DNA of 64,000 nt from Halosimplex amylolyticum (lineage in GTDB: Archaea > Halobacteriota > Halobacteria > Halobacteriales > Haloarculaceae). The stretch is from positions 1-64,000 of the forward strand of contig NZ_JBLKNW010000004.1 in assembly GCF_051414035.1 (NCBI RefSeq), read 5' to 3'. The position numbers and the translations under genes were made by a program. Below are positions 22,728 through 31,523 of the stretch, in pieces (within the stretch, counting starts at the first letter, position 1; each line of letters starts with the position of its first letter). The notes beneath the pieces were generated by a model. It saw nothing but the letters and a program-made list of their open reading frames with translations. It made no database searches and was not told the origin of the DNA.

Positions 22728-24041
22728 ATGACCACCGATCGCCCCAACGTGCTGTTCGTCTGCATCGACGCGCTCCGGAGCGACTTCGCGCTGGGGGACT
22801 ACGGCAGCGAGAAGCCCTTCTTCGACTTCTTCGAGCGGGAGGGGACGGCCTTCGACACGATGATCGCGGCGGCGTCGTCGACGACGCCCTGCGTCTCCAG
22901 TTACATGACCGGCTCGTACCCGCCCGACCACGGCGTCCTCTCGCTGCGCGATTTCACTCTCGACGACGACGTGACGACGCTCGCGGAGGTGTTCGACGCC
23001 GCCGGCTACGAGACCAACGCGCACGTCACGGGGCCGATCACCGCAGACACGGGCCTGGACGCCGGCTTCGACAGCTACGAGTACCGGACGCGCGACGAGA
23101 CCGTCTACACCGACTGGTTCGACGAGTTCCGGGCCGACGTCGCCGACGCCTCCGACCCCTGGTTCGAGTACCTCCACCTCTGGGAAGCGCACGTCCACCG
23201 GGACCTGCCGCCGGACGCGACCGACGACGAGATCGAGTACGACGCCAGCGTGCGTGGCGTCGCGGAGAAGCTCGAACGCCTGCTGGAAGCGATCGACCTC
23301 TCGAACACGATCGTCGCGGTGACCGGCGACCACGGCGAGAGCATCCACGACGGGACGCTCCGCCACAAGGCCGCGGTGATCGGCCTCAATCAGGTCCCGA
23401 TCCCGCTCACCGGCAAGCGCAGCAGGCACGTCCGCAACGACGTCGAGGAGTCCCTCCGAGCGAGGGGGATCGAACTCGAGGACTTCTACAACTCGCTGCG
23501 CCGGTTCAGCGGGGTCGAGTTCCCCAACGCGTTCCACCGCGTCGGCCACAGCTACCACGTCTACGACTTCCTGACGCGGGTCCCGTTCGCCCTCGCCGGC
23601 CCCGGCGTCCCCGCCGGCCGCAGCGTCGACGACCAGGTCAGGCAGGTCGACATCTTCCTGACGCTGCTGTCGGCCGCCGGGCTCGAGTGGCCCTCGGAAG
23701 TGTCCGGACAGGACCTGCTCGACGGCCGGATCGACCACCGCCCGGCGTACCTGCGCGGCGTCGGCTCCGAACAGGAGCGCGGGCGCTGGCTCGACGGCGT
23801 CCGCTACGACGGCTGGAAGTTCGTCAAGGGCCGCGACCGCAATATCCGCCAGCTGTTCGACCTCGAAGCGGACCCCGACGAACTGCACAACGTCGTCGAC
23901 GACCACCCCGACGTCGTCGCGCGGCTCGAAGCGATGGTCGACGATCACGTCGCGCGCGAGCGCGACCGGGGCGAGGAGGGCATCTCGGAGGACGCGGAAC
24001 AGCGCATGACGAACAGGCTCGAAGAACTCGGGTATCTCTGA
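22728..24041 (+). CDS. Sulfatase-fold (alkaline phosphatase superfamily) enzyme
   Basis: 437 aa. The family core is clear: the metal-binding start NVLFVCIDALRSD (Asp14), VTGDHGESIHDG in the middle, and DQVRQVDIFLTLL near the C-terminus. The nucleophile motif of sulfatases (C/S-X-P-X-R) is replaced by T52-T-P-C-V before YMTGSYP. Formylglycine cannot form there, and a Thr nucleophile as in phosphotransferases of this superfamily is more likely. It has no signal peptide, so it acts in the cytoplasm, or on nascent glycans. The ATG at 22728 starts directly at the core strand; an upstream in-frame ATG at 22686 exists. Confidence 0.88.
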   Translation: MTTDRPNVLFVCIDALRSDFALGDYGSEKPFFDFFEREGTAFDTMIAAASSTTPCVSSYMTGSYPPDHGVLSLRDFTLDDDVTTLAEVFDAAGYETNAHVTGPITADTGLDAGFDSYEYRTRDETVYTDWFDEFRADVADASDPWFEYLHLWEAHVHRDLPPDATDDEIEYDASVRGVAEKLERLLEAIDLSNTIVAVTGDHGESIHDGTLRHKAAVIGLNQVPIPLTGKRSRHVRNDVEESLRARGIELEDFYNSLRRFSGVEFPNAFHRVGHSYHVYDFLTRVPFALAGPGVPAGRSVDDQVRQVDIFLTLLSAAGLEWPSEVSGQDLLDGRIDHRPAYLRGVGSEQERGRWLDGVRYDGWKFVKGRDRNIRQLFDLEADPDELHNVVDDHPDVVARLEAMVDDHVARERDRGEEGISEDAEQRMTNRLEELGYL

Positions 24042-24067
24042 TCCCCGCGGCGACGGCGTAACTCGCG

Positions 24068-24084
24068 GGTAATAGCGGCTTACC
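24068..24084. promoter_or_regulatory. GGTAA-N7-TTACC dyad
   Basis: Exact dyad lying between two convergent genes and overlapping the stop codon of the beta-helix gene. The location is not a promoter, so it may be fortuitous or a transcription-end signal. Confidence 0.25.
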
Positions 24085-25525
24085 GCGGGCAGCCGATGTC
24101 CGCGGACGGCTCGTCCGGACCGTAGTGGTTGTTGTCGAACTCGACGTTGTTCCACTCGTCGACGTGGGCCTGGACGATGGCCTCGTTGGTCCACATGTCC
24201 GGGCTGTCGAGGGGCTCTTTCGGGTTGTGGAACCAGTTGTGGTGGATGTCCGCCACGTCGTCCGGCACGCCCCGGACGGTGACGTGACAGCTCGGGTCGA
24301 CCCCGTCGTTGATGTGCTTGGTCGGGATGAACGTGTTGTGGTGGATCTTCAGTGTCGTCGCGCCCGGGCGGTGCGTGCCGACCTGGTAGGCGATCGCCTC
24401 GCCCTCGAAGCGGTTGAATCGCACCTCGTAGCCGGCGGTGCCCTCGTTGGCGACGCAGTGGCGGTTGAAGTCGAAGCGGTTGTACTCGACCAGGGTGTCC
24501 TGGCCGCCGTAGCACATGATCCCGTAGCCGAGGCCGTCCATGGAGTTCGAGTGGACGAAGCTGTGGTGGACGTGCGCGGAGGCGTTGAGTTTGAGCGCGG
24601 CGTGACTGAATCCGGACGCTTCGACGTTGTCGATCTCGACGCCGTCACCCTCGACGGTGAGGCCGCTGGAGACCGGCTTGCTGTACTCGACGTACTCCGA
24701 GAGCGGACCCGTGATCCGCACGCCCGTCACGCGAACGTCGCCCTCGGCCCAGAGCATGGACTCCCAGTCGATCACGTCGGTCTTGATCTGGCCGCCGTCG
24801 GCCCCGTCGATGCCGCGGTCCGACGCGAGCGTCACGCCGGAGGGGATCGTCAGTCGCTCCGTCCCGGTCGCGGCCGTCGCGTCGATGGTCGCGTCGCCGG
24901 CGACGTAGACGACGTCACCGCTGCTGGCGCCGTTCAGCGCCCCTTCCAGTTCGTCGAGCGTCGAGACGACGACGTCCGCTTCCGACTCGGAGACCGCGTT
25001 CGGGTATCCCTCGCCGCCGCCGAGGAGTTCAGGTGCGGCGAGGTCGGTCGTGCCCGATCCGTCGCCGGTGACGGCCGAGGGTTCGACCGCGTCCCCGTCG
25101 ACTCGCAGTTCGAACGCCCCTTCGTCCGGCGAGAAGTCGGTGATCTCGCCCGCGACGGTGAACGCGTCGTATCCCCCGTTGACGACCTGCCCCGTCGCCG
25201 TCCACGTGCCGTCGCCGTTCTCGGTGACCGAGTCCTTCCGTTCGGTCGCCCCCGGGACCGGTTCGATCGTCCCGGTCGCCGTGAACTCGTACGCCACTCG
25301 CTTGTTGCCAGTGCTGACGATCGAAACGCGTCGCGCGTCCGGGGCCCCCTGTACACCCCGGGCGAGTAGCGGGAGCGCCGCCGCCCCGCCCGCCGCCTTG
25401 AGGAACGAGCGCCGACCGAACCCGCCGGGAAGACCCTGTCGGCCGCCGGTACGGTCGGCCTGCGTCCGGGTACGCTCGGTCTGTGATTCGTCGGTCATCG
25501 GTTTGCCCTCATTACTGGACTCCAT
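24080..25525 (-). CDS. Tat-exported right-handed beta-helix (pectate lyase-like) protein, short paralogue
   Basis: 481 aa. A twin-arginine signal (GRRSFLKAAGGAAALPLLARG) is followed by one module of about 95 aa (KDSVTENGDGTWTATG), then a pectate lyase C/parallel beta-helix fold: LDELEGALNGASSGDVVYVAG, GVTLASDRG, VRITG, and repeated short rungs to GLGYGIMCYGGQDTLVEYNRF. It is probably a secreted polysaccharide-binding or lyase enzyme. The ATG at 25525 is chosen because a CCCTTTT box lies 26 bp upstream, as in the paralogue. The C-terminal half is near-identical in DNA to the next gene upstream. Confidence 0.88.
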   Translation of the reverse strand: MESSNEGKPMTDESQTERTRTQADRTGGRQGLPGGFGRRSFLKAAGGAAALPLLARGVQGAPDARRVSIVSTGNKRVAYEFTATGTIEPVPGATERKDSVTENGDGTWTATGQVVNGGYDAFTVAGEITDFSPDEGAFELRVDGDAVEPSAVTGDGSGTTDLAAPELLGGGEGYPNAVSESEADVVVSTLDELEGALNGASSGDVVYVAGDATIDATAATGTERLTIPSGVTLASDRGIDGADGGQIKTDVIDWESMLWAEGDVRVTGVRITGPLSEYVEYSKPVSSGLTVEGDGVEIDNVEASGFSHAALKLNASAHVHHSFVHSNSMDGLGYGIMCYGGQDTLVEYNRFDFNRHCVANEGTAGYEVRFNRFEGEAIAYQVGTHRPGATTLKIHHNTFIPTKHINDGVDPSCHVTVRGVPDDVADIHHNWFHNPKEPLDSPDMWTNEAIVQAHVDEWNNVEFDNNHYGPDEPSADIGCPR

Positions 25526-25550
25526 ATCGCGGTAAGTTTCGGCTTCGAAG

Positions 25551-25557
25551 AAAAGGG
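25551..25557 (-). promoter_or_regulatory. Promoter box of short beta-helix gene
   Basis: CCCTTTT (minus strand) lies 26 bp before the ATG at 25525. The identical heptamer is 27 bp before the start of the long paralogue at 27949. The shared spacing implies leaderless transcription from matching promoters. Confidence 0.5.
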
Positions 25558-25717
25558 TATCTGCGGCGGCGATGCCGGAAGCGGGCGGCTTCCGGAAGCA
25601 TAGCTGCGGGAACCACCAACTTGGTTGCGGCTTGCGAGACGCTTTCGTAGGAACGCCCCGTTCGACGGGAGCGGAGCGGCTGTCCTCGTGACCGCCGGAA
25701 AACTCCGGTTTCGCGGC

Positions 25718-25736
25718 CGGTAAGGCGCTGTTACCG
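25718..25736. promoter_or_regulatory. CGGTAA-N7-TTACCG palindrome (candidate operator)
   Basis: Perfect 6-bp arms with a 7-bp spacer, about 190 bp upstream of the short beta-helix start. It is the best match to the recurrent dyad of this island. Confidence 0.45.
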
Positions 25737-25915
25737 CCCTCGGTACCGGTTTCGTAGCACCGGCTTACTCCGAGTGCGCGGTCGTCGACGAGAGCGCGGG
25801 TCGAGAAGAGACCCGGTCCCACGCGTCGCGGACACCGAGTGGTTCGCGGACGCCGGAGCCGGCCGCCGCATCGGCGACCGAGACCCGTCACGGTCCGAGC
25901 GGCGGGCTGGAGTGC

Positions 25916-27949
25916 CTACCGCGGACAGCCGATGTCCGAAGACGGTTCGTCGGAGCCGTAGTGGTTGTTGCCGAACTCGACGTTGTTCCACTCGTCGACG
26001 TGGGCCTGGACGATGGCCTCGTTGGTCCACATGTCCGGGCTGTTGAGCGGTTCTTTCGGGTTGTGGAACCAGTTGTGGTGGATGTCCGCCACGTCGTCCG
26101 GCACGCCCCGGACGGTGACGTGACAGCTCGGGTCGATCCCGTCGTTCAGGTGTTTCGTCGGGACGAACGTGTTGTGGTGGATGCTGAGCGTGGTCCCGCC
26201 GGGTCGGTGGGTGCCGACCTGGTAGGCGATCGCCTTGCCGTCGAAGCGGTTGTAGCGGACTTCGTAGCCCGCGTAGCCCTCGTTGGCGACGCTGTGGCGG
26301 TTGAAGTTGAACTTGTTGTGCTCGACCAGGGTGTCCTGGCCGCCGTAGCACATGATCCCGTAGCCCAGGCCGTCCATGGAGTTGCCGTGGATGTGGCTGT
26401 GGTGGACGTGCGCGGAGCCGTTGAGCTTGATCCCAGCGTGGTTGAAGCCGGTGACCTCACAGTTGTCGACCTCGACGGTGTCGCTCTTGACGGTGAGCCC
26501 ACTGACGACGGGCTTGCTGTACTCGACGTAGGAGTCGATCGGGCCGACGATGCGGACGCCCGTCACGCGCGCGCCGCCCTCGGCGGACATCATGTGCGAG
26601 TAGTCGATGACGTCGGTCTTGATCGTCCCGCCGGCCGCTCCGTTGATCCCGCGGTCCGAAGCGAGCGTCACGCCCGAGGGGACCGACAGCGTGTCGCTGC
26701 CGGTGACCGACGACGCGTCGATGGTCGCGTCGCCGGCGACGTAGACGACGTCGCCGCTCGACGCCGAATCGAACGCGTTCAGCAGTTCGTCGAGCGTGGA
26801 GACCACGACGTCGGCCTCCGACCGGGGGACCGTGTTCGGGTATCCCTCGCCGCCGCCCAGGTTGTGGGGGTCCGAATCGCTGGTGGACGTCTCGGTCGTC
26901 TCGTACTGGCTGAGGTCGATCTGCGAGCCGTCGACGTACACCTCGACGAAGCTCTTGACGGGGCCGAAGTCGACGAGGTCGCCCTCGAAGTAGTAGGCGT
27001 CGCCGTAGCCGTTGCCGGTGTAGCCGTCGGCGGTCCACGTGCCGTCGCTGTTCTGAGTCACCGAGTCGTTGCCGGCCGCCGAGTTCTTGCCGTTGTCGGT
27101 GTCTTTGGTGATCTCGCCAGTGGTCGTGAACGTGTAGTCCAGTTCCGACGGGTCCTGCGTCGTGAGCACCTCGATGTGGTGGCGCTGGGGTTCGAACTGC
27201 GAGAGGTCGATCTGCGAGCCGTCGACGTAGATCTCGACGAAGTCCTCGACCGGGCCGAAGTCGACGAGGTCGCCCTCGAAGTAGTAGGCGTCGCCGTAGC
27301 CGTTGCCGGTGTAGCCGTCGGCGGTCCACGTGCCGTCGCTGTTCTGAGTCACCGAATCGTTACTGCCCGCCGAGTTCTTGCCGTTGTCGGTGTCTTTGGT
27401 GATCTCGCCAGTGGTCGTGAACGTGTAGTCCAGTTCCGACGGGTCCTTGGTGGTCAGCACCTCGATGTGGTGACGCGGATCGGCGACGATCTCGTCGGCC
27501 GTGACGGCTTCACCGTCGAGGAACAGGTCGTAGGACCCCTGTGCGCTGAAGTCGGTGACTCGTCCCTCGAAGGTGTACGCGTCGCCGAACCCGTTGCCAG
27601 TCTTGCCCGTGGCCGTCCACGTGCCGTCGGCGTTCTCGGTGACGGAGTCGTTCTCCTCGGAAGAGTTGCGGCCGTTGTCCGCGTCCGGCGTGATCTGGCC
27701 GGTCGTCGTGAACTCGTACGTCACGCTCAGATCGCTTATCTCGCTCGTCGCATCCGTCGAGACGATCTCGAGGTGGTGCGTCGTCGGCGCGCCCCGGGCG
27801 CCCCGCGCGAGCAACGGGAGCGCCGCCGTCCCACCCGCGGCCTTGAGGAACGAGCGGCGACCGAACCAGCGGCCACCGGTCGGTAATCGACCGCTACGCC
27901 CGGTAGGCTCGTTCTTACTGTCCGATTCGTTCTGGTTACCGTTGACCAT
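25916..27949 (-). CDS. Tat-exported right-handed beta-helix protein, long paralogue with three repeat modules
   Basis: 677 aa. A twin-arginine signal (GRRSFLKAAGGTAALPLLARG) leads to three modules of about 95-97 aa, each with a NDSVTQNSDGTWTADG-type core and a YFEGDLVDFGPV segment; modules two and three are almost identical. A pectate-lyase-like beta-helix then follows (GDVVYVAGDATIDA, GLGYGIMCYGGQDTLVEHN, DVADIHHNWFHNP). The modules resemble small carbohydrate- or cell-surface-binding beta domains. The start at 27949 is preferred over the ATG at 27967 because a CCCTTTT box lies 27 bp upstream. Probably a secreted polysaccharide-active protein; lyase residues are unconfirmed. Confidence 0.88.
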   Translation of the reverse strand: MVNGNQNESDSKNEPTGRSGRLPTGGRWFGRRSFLKAAGGTAALPLLARGARGAPTTHHLEIVSTDATSEISDLSVTYEFTTTGQITPDADNGRNSSEENDSVTENADGTWTATGKTGNGFGDAYTFEGRVTDFSAQGSYDLFLDGEAVTADEIVADPRHHIEVLTTKDPSELDYTFTTTGEITKDTDNGKNSAGSNDSVTQNSDGTWTADGYTGNGYGDAYYFEGDLVDFGPVEDFVEIYVDGSQIDLSQFEPQRHHIEVLTTQDPSELDYTFTTTGEITKDTDNGKNSAAGNDSVTQNSDGTWTADGYTGNGYGDAYYFEGDLVDFGPVKSFVEVYVDGSQIDLSQYETTETSTSDSDPHNLGGGEGYPNTVPRSEADVVVSTLDELLNAFDSASSGDVVYVAGDATIDASSVTGSDTLSVPSGVTLASDRGINGAAGGTIKTDVIDYSHMMSAEGGARVTGVRIVGPIDSYVEYSKPVVSGLTVKSDTVEVDNCEVTGFNHAGIKLNGSAHVHHSHIHGNSMDGLGYGIMCYGGQDTLVEHNKFNFNRHSVANEGYAGYEVRYNRFDGKAIAYQVGTHRPGGTTLSIHHNTFVPTKHLNDGIDPSCHVTVRGVPDDVADIHHNWFHNPKEPLNSPDMWTNEAIVQAHVDEWNNVEFGNNHYGSDEPSSDIGCPR
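26891..27472 (-). repeat. Two near-identical 291-bp tandem repeats inside the long beta-helix gene
   Basis: Units 27472-27182 and 27181-26891 encode the second and third 97-aa modules (each opening HHIEVLTT). The DNA is nearly identical over most of the unit, including silent positions, which points to recent duplication or gene conversion. Confidence 0.9.
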
Positions 27950-27975
27950 GTACCGGTTAAGCCGCATCTACTGCT

Positions 27976-27982
27976 AAAAGGG
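27976..27982 (-). promoter_or_regulatory. Promoter box of long beta-helix gene
   Basis: CCCTTTT on the minus strand, within TTACCCTTTTAG, 27 bp before the ATG at 27949. It decides the start codon in favour of 27949 over 27967. Confidence 0.5.
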
Positions 27983-28183
27983 TAATTGCACATACGGTGC
28001 TCGATGCGGGCGATTTGCGGGACCTTAGCTATAGATGCTCGTAACTTGGTTACCAGATTGTGCAGAATCGACCACAGTTACTCACCAGTGAGTCCACGGT
28101 CCGATTGGGGCGCGTTCCGGGAGCTGCCCCCTCGATCCGGTGGCCGATCTGACCGCGTCAGGGAGGTAATTGGTCGCTACGCC

Positions 28184-28206
28184 GCCGGTAAGCACACGTT
28201 ATCGGC
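28184..28206. promoter_or_regulatory. GCCGGTAA-N7-TTATCGGC dyad (candidate operator)
   Basis: Eight-bp arms matching at seven positions with a 7-bp spacer, about 235 bp upstream of the long beta-helix gene. It shares centre and spacing with the dyad at 25718. Confidence 0.4.
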
Positions 28207-28373
28207 CGTTTCACGGGATCACGACTGATTCCGGCTGGTCCACCGAACAGGATTCAACTCGGCATCTCGATGGCGCGGGGACGGCGGGTGGACGGGAGCC
28301 GACGGATCACGTGGGTCGTACCGATCGAACCGGGGGAGGGAGGCGAGCGACCCGGCACCCCAGGTCACGAAGG

Positions 28374-29894
28374 TCACGCCCCAGTCTGGCCGTAGCCCCC
28401 GCGGAGGTCGTTCGGTTCGGGGTCGTCCGGCGGGTCGGGGGTCCCGAGCGTGAGGTCCCGTCGGTCGACCGTGGAGTTGTTCACCTCGAGCGGTTCGCCG
28501 GTCACCTTGATCGTGGAGTCGGCGACGAGACAGTCCTCGGAGTCGGTGAAGACGATCCCCTCGCGGTTGTCGCCGGTCTGTTCGATCTCGCAGTTCCGGA
28601 ACGTGGTCTCGTGGCGGTCCGTGATGTCGACCGTCGCACCCCCCGCCGCCGTCCCGGAGATCGTCACGTTCTCGAACTCGAGTGGCGCCTTCGTCCCGCC
28701 CCCGTTCGCGTGCGTCGCGTCGATGGCGCTGAATTCGTCACGGTCCACCCTGATCCGCGTGTTCTTGATCGTGGAACTCCCGTGGTCGGGGTGGTACGAG
28801 ATAGCGCCGAATCCCTCGCCGGCGTCCTCGCCGATCCGTATGTCGCAGTCCTCGACCACCTGGCCGTTGCGCGCCCGGATTCGGATACCGCGGACGTTCA
28901 GGTCGTGCTCGGAGATCGTCGGCGGGACCTTGTCGACGACGACCGTCACGTGCCTGACGGTCGACCCGGTCGATCCGATGCGGACGTTCGCGATGTTGTT
29001 GTTCTCGTAGCGACCGCCCCGGACGTGGACCGCGCCGTTGGCGCCGCGATAGCCGTCGTAGTTGGCGCCCGGCGCCGACGCGTACAGGCCGTTGTTCGGG
29101 AAGTTCGCGATCTCGCAGTCGCGGACCGTCAGCGTCCCGGCGTGGTCCTTTCCGACGAAGATGCCGACGCCGTTGCCCCCGTCGTGGCCGCCGTCGCGCG
29201 CGACGACCCGCTCGACGAGGCCGATCCCTTCCTCGTCCTGGACGTCGAAACGGTAGGCGACGTGCTTGCGGCTCTTGTCCCTGTCGGGCAGCTTGCCCTT
29301 CGTCCGGAGGTCCCTGGCGATGAAGTTCCCGTGCGTGACCACTCGCACGGAGCCGCCGTACCCGGACTCGCTGTAGTCGAACGTGAGTCCTTCGAGGAGT
29401 ACGTCGGCCACCTCCCGGAAGTCGAAGAACGCCTCCGATAGCTCCGACCGCGGGACGCTCGGCCTGATGACGGCGTCCTCTTTCGGGAGCGAAGCCAACC
29501 CGACGTTGCGAGCGTTGCGGACGCGCAGCCCGGAGAGCTCGTACTCGCCGGTCGGGAAGTACAGGAGCGTGTCGTCCGTGTTGATAGCGGTCGCGACGAC
29601 GTCGTCGATCGACGCGTCGTCGCCCGCCGCCTGGGCGACGTTGACGATCGAGTCGTACCGCTCGCCGTACCGCTCGACGATCTCGGGGACCGGCGTCGGG
29701 GAGGGCGACGGCGTCGGGGTGGAGGGCTCGGTCTCTGTGGGGGCGGGGTCGGTCGGCGTCTCCGTCTCGGACGGCGTCGGTGTCGGTTCCACCGTCTCTT
29801 CGCCGTCAGAGCGGCACCCGGCGAGTCCCGCAGCCACCGCTGCAGCGATACCGGCGCGTAAGAAGCCGCGTCTCGTCCGCTCTTCAGCAGGCAT
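28374..29894 (-). CDS. Tat lipoprotein with parallel beta-helix domain
   Basis: 506 aa. RTRRGFLRAG followed by a lipobox GLAGC near residue 26 marks a Tat-exported lipoprotein. A Thr/Pro/Glu-rich linker (about 30-70) is probably O-glycosylated. The rest is a right-handed parallel beta-helix (TLLYFPTGEYELSGLRVRNARN, VRDCEIANFPNNGLYAS, then regular rungs with I-x-N-x-x-I patterns) of the pectate lyase/poly-epimerase type. It is unrelated in sequence to the duplicated pair except in fold. Likely an outer-surface polysaccharide lyase, epimerase or binding protein. Its start is 238 bp from the divergent nucleotide-sugar dehydrogenase. Confidence 0.87.
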   Translation of the reverse strand: MPAEERTRRGFLRAGIAAAVAAGLAGCRSDGEETVEPTPTPSETETPTDPAPTETEPSTPTPSPSPTPVPEIVERYGERYDSIVNVAQAAGDDASIDDVVATAINTDDTLLYFPTGEYELSGLRVRNARNVGLASLPKEDAVIRPSVPRSELSEAFFDFREVADVLLEGLTFDYSESGYGGSVRVVTHGNFIARDLRTKGKLPDRDKSRKHVAYRFDVQDEEGIGLVERVVARDGGHDGGNGVGIFVGKDHAGTLTVRDCEIANFPNNGLYASAPGANYDGYRGANGAVHVRGGRYENNNIANVRIGSTGSTVRHVTVVVDKVPPTISEHDLNVRGIRIRARNGQVVEDCDIRIGEDAGEGFGAISYHPDHGSSTIKNTRIRVDRDEFSAIDATHANGGGTKAPLEFENVTISGTAAGGATVDITDRHETTFRNCEIEQTGDNREGIVFTDSEDCLVADSTIKVTGEPLEVNNSTVDRRDLTLGTPDPPDDPEPNDLRGGYGQTGA

Positions 29895-30132
29895 TCGTTT
29901 CTAATACCCTCCTCCCGTTAATTGTTATGTCGCTGCTACTACGGGAAGATACCCTCTAGGCGTCGCCAACGCGGGCGCTCGCGCCCGTCGGCCCGGTTGG
30001 GGCCCCGACCCGCCGAGAGCGGCCCGGTCTCCCGGTCGACCGGAGCACTGACCCGTCCGGGCCGTCATCAGGCGCGCGCTACGGGTGATAAGGCGGTGAT
30101 AACAAAGCACCAATCGATCGAGGGGCCGGTCG

Positions 30133-31428
30133 ATGAAGGTATCTGTATTCGGTCTCGGGTACGTCGGCTGCGTGATGACCGCCTGTCTGGCGAGCGAAGG
30201 CCACGAGGTAGTCGGCGTCGACGTGAACCCGGAGAAAGTGGAGACCGTCGCCGGCGGCGAGTCACCGATCGAGGAACCGGGCGTCGACGAGGCGATCGCC
30301 GAGGGCGTCGCAGCGGGACGCGTCGACGCGACGACCGACGCGACCGCGGCGGTCCTGGACTCCTCTATCTCGTTCCTGACCGTCGGCACGCCCCTCGACG
30401 ACACGGGCCAGCTGAGCACGACCAACCTCTACAACGTGGTCGACTCCATGGTCGAGGCGGTCGACCGGAAGGGCACCCACCGGGTCGTCGTCCGCAGCAC
30501 CGTCCCGCCCTCGACGACGCGCAGCCTGCGCGAGTACATGGCGTCGAAGACCGACGAGGCGACGGACGTCGAGTTCGCGGTCAACCCCGAGTTCCTGCGC
30601 GAGGGCGCGGCGATGGACGACTTCTTCGACCCACCGTACGTCGTCGTCGGCGCGTTCGAGGACGACGCGGCCGAGGACCTGGTGGACCTCTACCGGACGC
30701 TGGGGCTCGACAGCGACGTGCGCACGGTCGCGCCCGAGGAGGCCGAGTCGCTCAAGATGGTCAACAACGCGTTCCACGCGCTGAAGATCTGCTTCGCGAA
30801 CGAGGTGGGCTCGCTCGCGTCGGCGGCCGGCGTGGACGGTCGGGAACTGATGGACCTCGTCCAGAGCGACCGGAAGCTCAACATCTCCGAGCAGTACCTC
30901 GACCCCGGCTTCGCGTTCGGCGGGTCGTGTCTGCCCAAGGACTCGCGGGCCATCGCGACGATCGCCGAGGACAACGGCGTCTCGGCTCCCCTGCTCGACA
31001 GCATCCCCGAGAGCAACGACGCGCACATCGAACGCGTCCGCGACCGCGTCGAGTCCCTCGAGGGGTCGACAGTCGGAATCGTCGGCATCGCGTTCAAGTC
31101 CGACACGACCGACATGCGCAACAGCCCCGGGCTCCGGCTGGCGAAACAACTGGACGAAGAGGTGCTGTTCTACGCGGACGGCATCGACCCTTCTGAGGCG
31201 GTCGGCTCGAACCGTGACTACCTCGACAAGACGATCCCCGACCTGACCGACCGCCTCGTCTCGGACCCCGACTCGTTCCTCGACCGGGCCGACGTCGTCG
31301 TGTTCGCCAACGACTGCGCGCGCCCGGAACTGACGACGCGGCTGGGCGACACCCCCGTCTGCGACCCCGTCGGCACCGTCCCGGAGGTCGCCGACGAGGT
31401 CCCCGAGTACCACTCCGTCAGCTGGTAG
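30133..31428 (+). CDS. Nucleotide-sugar 6-dehydrogenase (UDP-glucose/GDP-mannose dehydrogenase family)
   Basis: 431 aa. The N-terminal NAD-binding GxGxxG is GLGYVG (residues 7-12), the middle helix carries VNPEFLREG and NNAFHALKICFANE, and the catalytic Cys266 lies in FGGSCLPKD. The C-terminal domain begins VGIVGIAFKSDTTDMRNSP. The enzyme makes a nucleotide-activated uronic acid by a four-electron oxidation, supplying building blocks for acidic surface glycans. Sequence alone does not settle UDP-glucose versus GDP-mannose; the FREG-like and NDA-type positions resemble the AlgD side. It heads the plus-strand GT cluster. Confidence 0.94.
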   Translation: MKVSVFGLGYVGCVMTACLASEGHEVVGVDVNPEKVETVAGGESPIEEPGVDEAIAEGVAAGRVDATTDATAAVLDSSISFLTVGTPLDDTGQLSTTNLYNVVDSMVEAVDRKGTHRVVVRSTVPPSTTRSLREYMASKTDEATDVEFAVNPEFLREGAAMDDFFDPPYVVVGAFEDDAAEDLVDLYRTLGLDSDVRTVAPEEAESLKMVNNAFHALKICFANEVGSLASAAGVDGRELMDLVQSDRKLNISEQYLDPGFAFGGSCLPKDSRAIATIAEDNGVSAPLLDSIPESNDAHIERVRDRVESLEGSTVGIVGIAFKSDTTDMRNSPGLRLAKQLDEEVLFYADGIDPSEAVGSNRDYLDKTIPDLTDRLVSDPDSFLDRADVVVFANDCARPELTTRLGDTPVCDPVGTVPEVADEVPEYHSVSW

Positions 31429-31523
31429 CCGTGGCGGTCAATTCGGCGAAACAGTTCCCTAACCGGCCGCCGCCGAGTGTAGCGGACTGTTACTAACGGG
31501 CGCGGGGCCCCTCCCGATAGCTG

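Larger units (their letters stand above)
25526..25915. other. Intergenic region between beta-helix paralogues
   Basis: Holds the CCCTTTT promoter box of the short beta-helix gene at 25551-25557 and an exact CGGTAA-N7-TTACCG palindrome at 25718-25736. No coding sequence was recognised; frames here are Arg-rich shadows. Confidence 0.6.
27950..28373. other. Intergenic region upstream of long beta-helix gene
   Basis: Contains the CCCTTTT box at 27976-27982 for the downstream gene and a GCCGGTAA-N7-TTATCGGC dyad at 28184-28206. No credible gene was seen on either strand; frames are short and compositionally unlike haloarchaeal proteins. Confidence 0.6.

Noticed and set aside
22728..24041. Calling this gene a true sulfatase
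   Set aside because: The formylglycine motif is missing, so only the fold can be supported.
20823..24515. A very long open frame on the minus strand (about 1230 codons)
   Set aside because: It runs across a flippase gene, a plus-strand sulfatase-fold gene and part of a beta-helix gene. Its product is Arg/Pro-rich and it lies in the shadow frames of GC3-biased genes.
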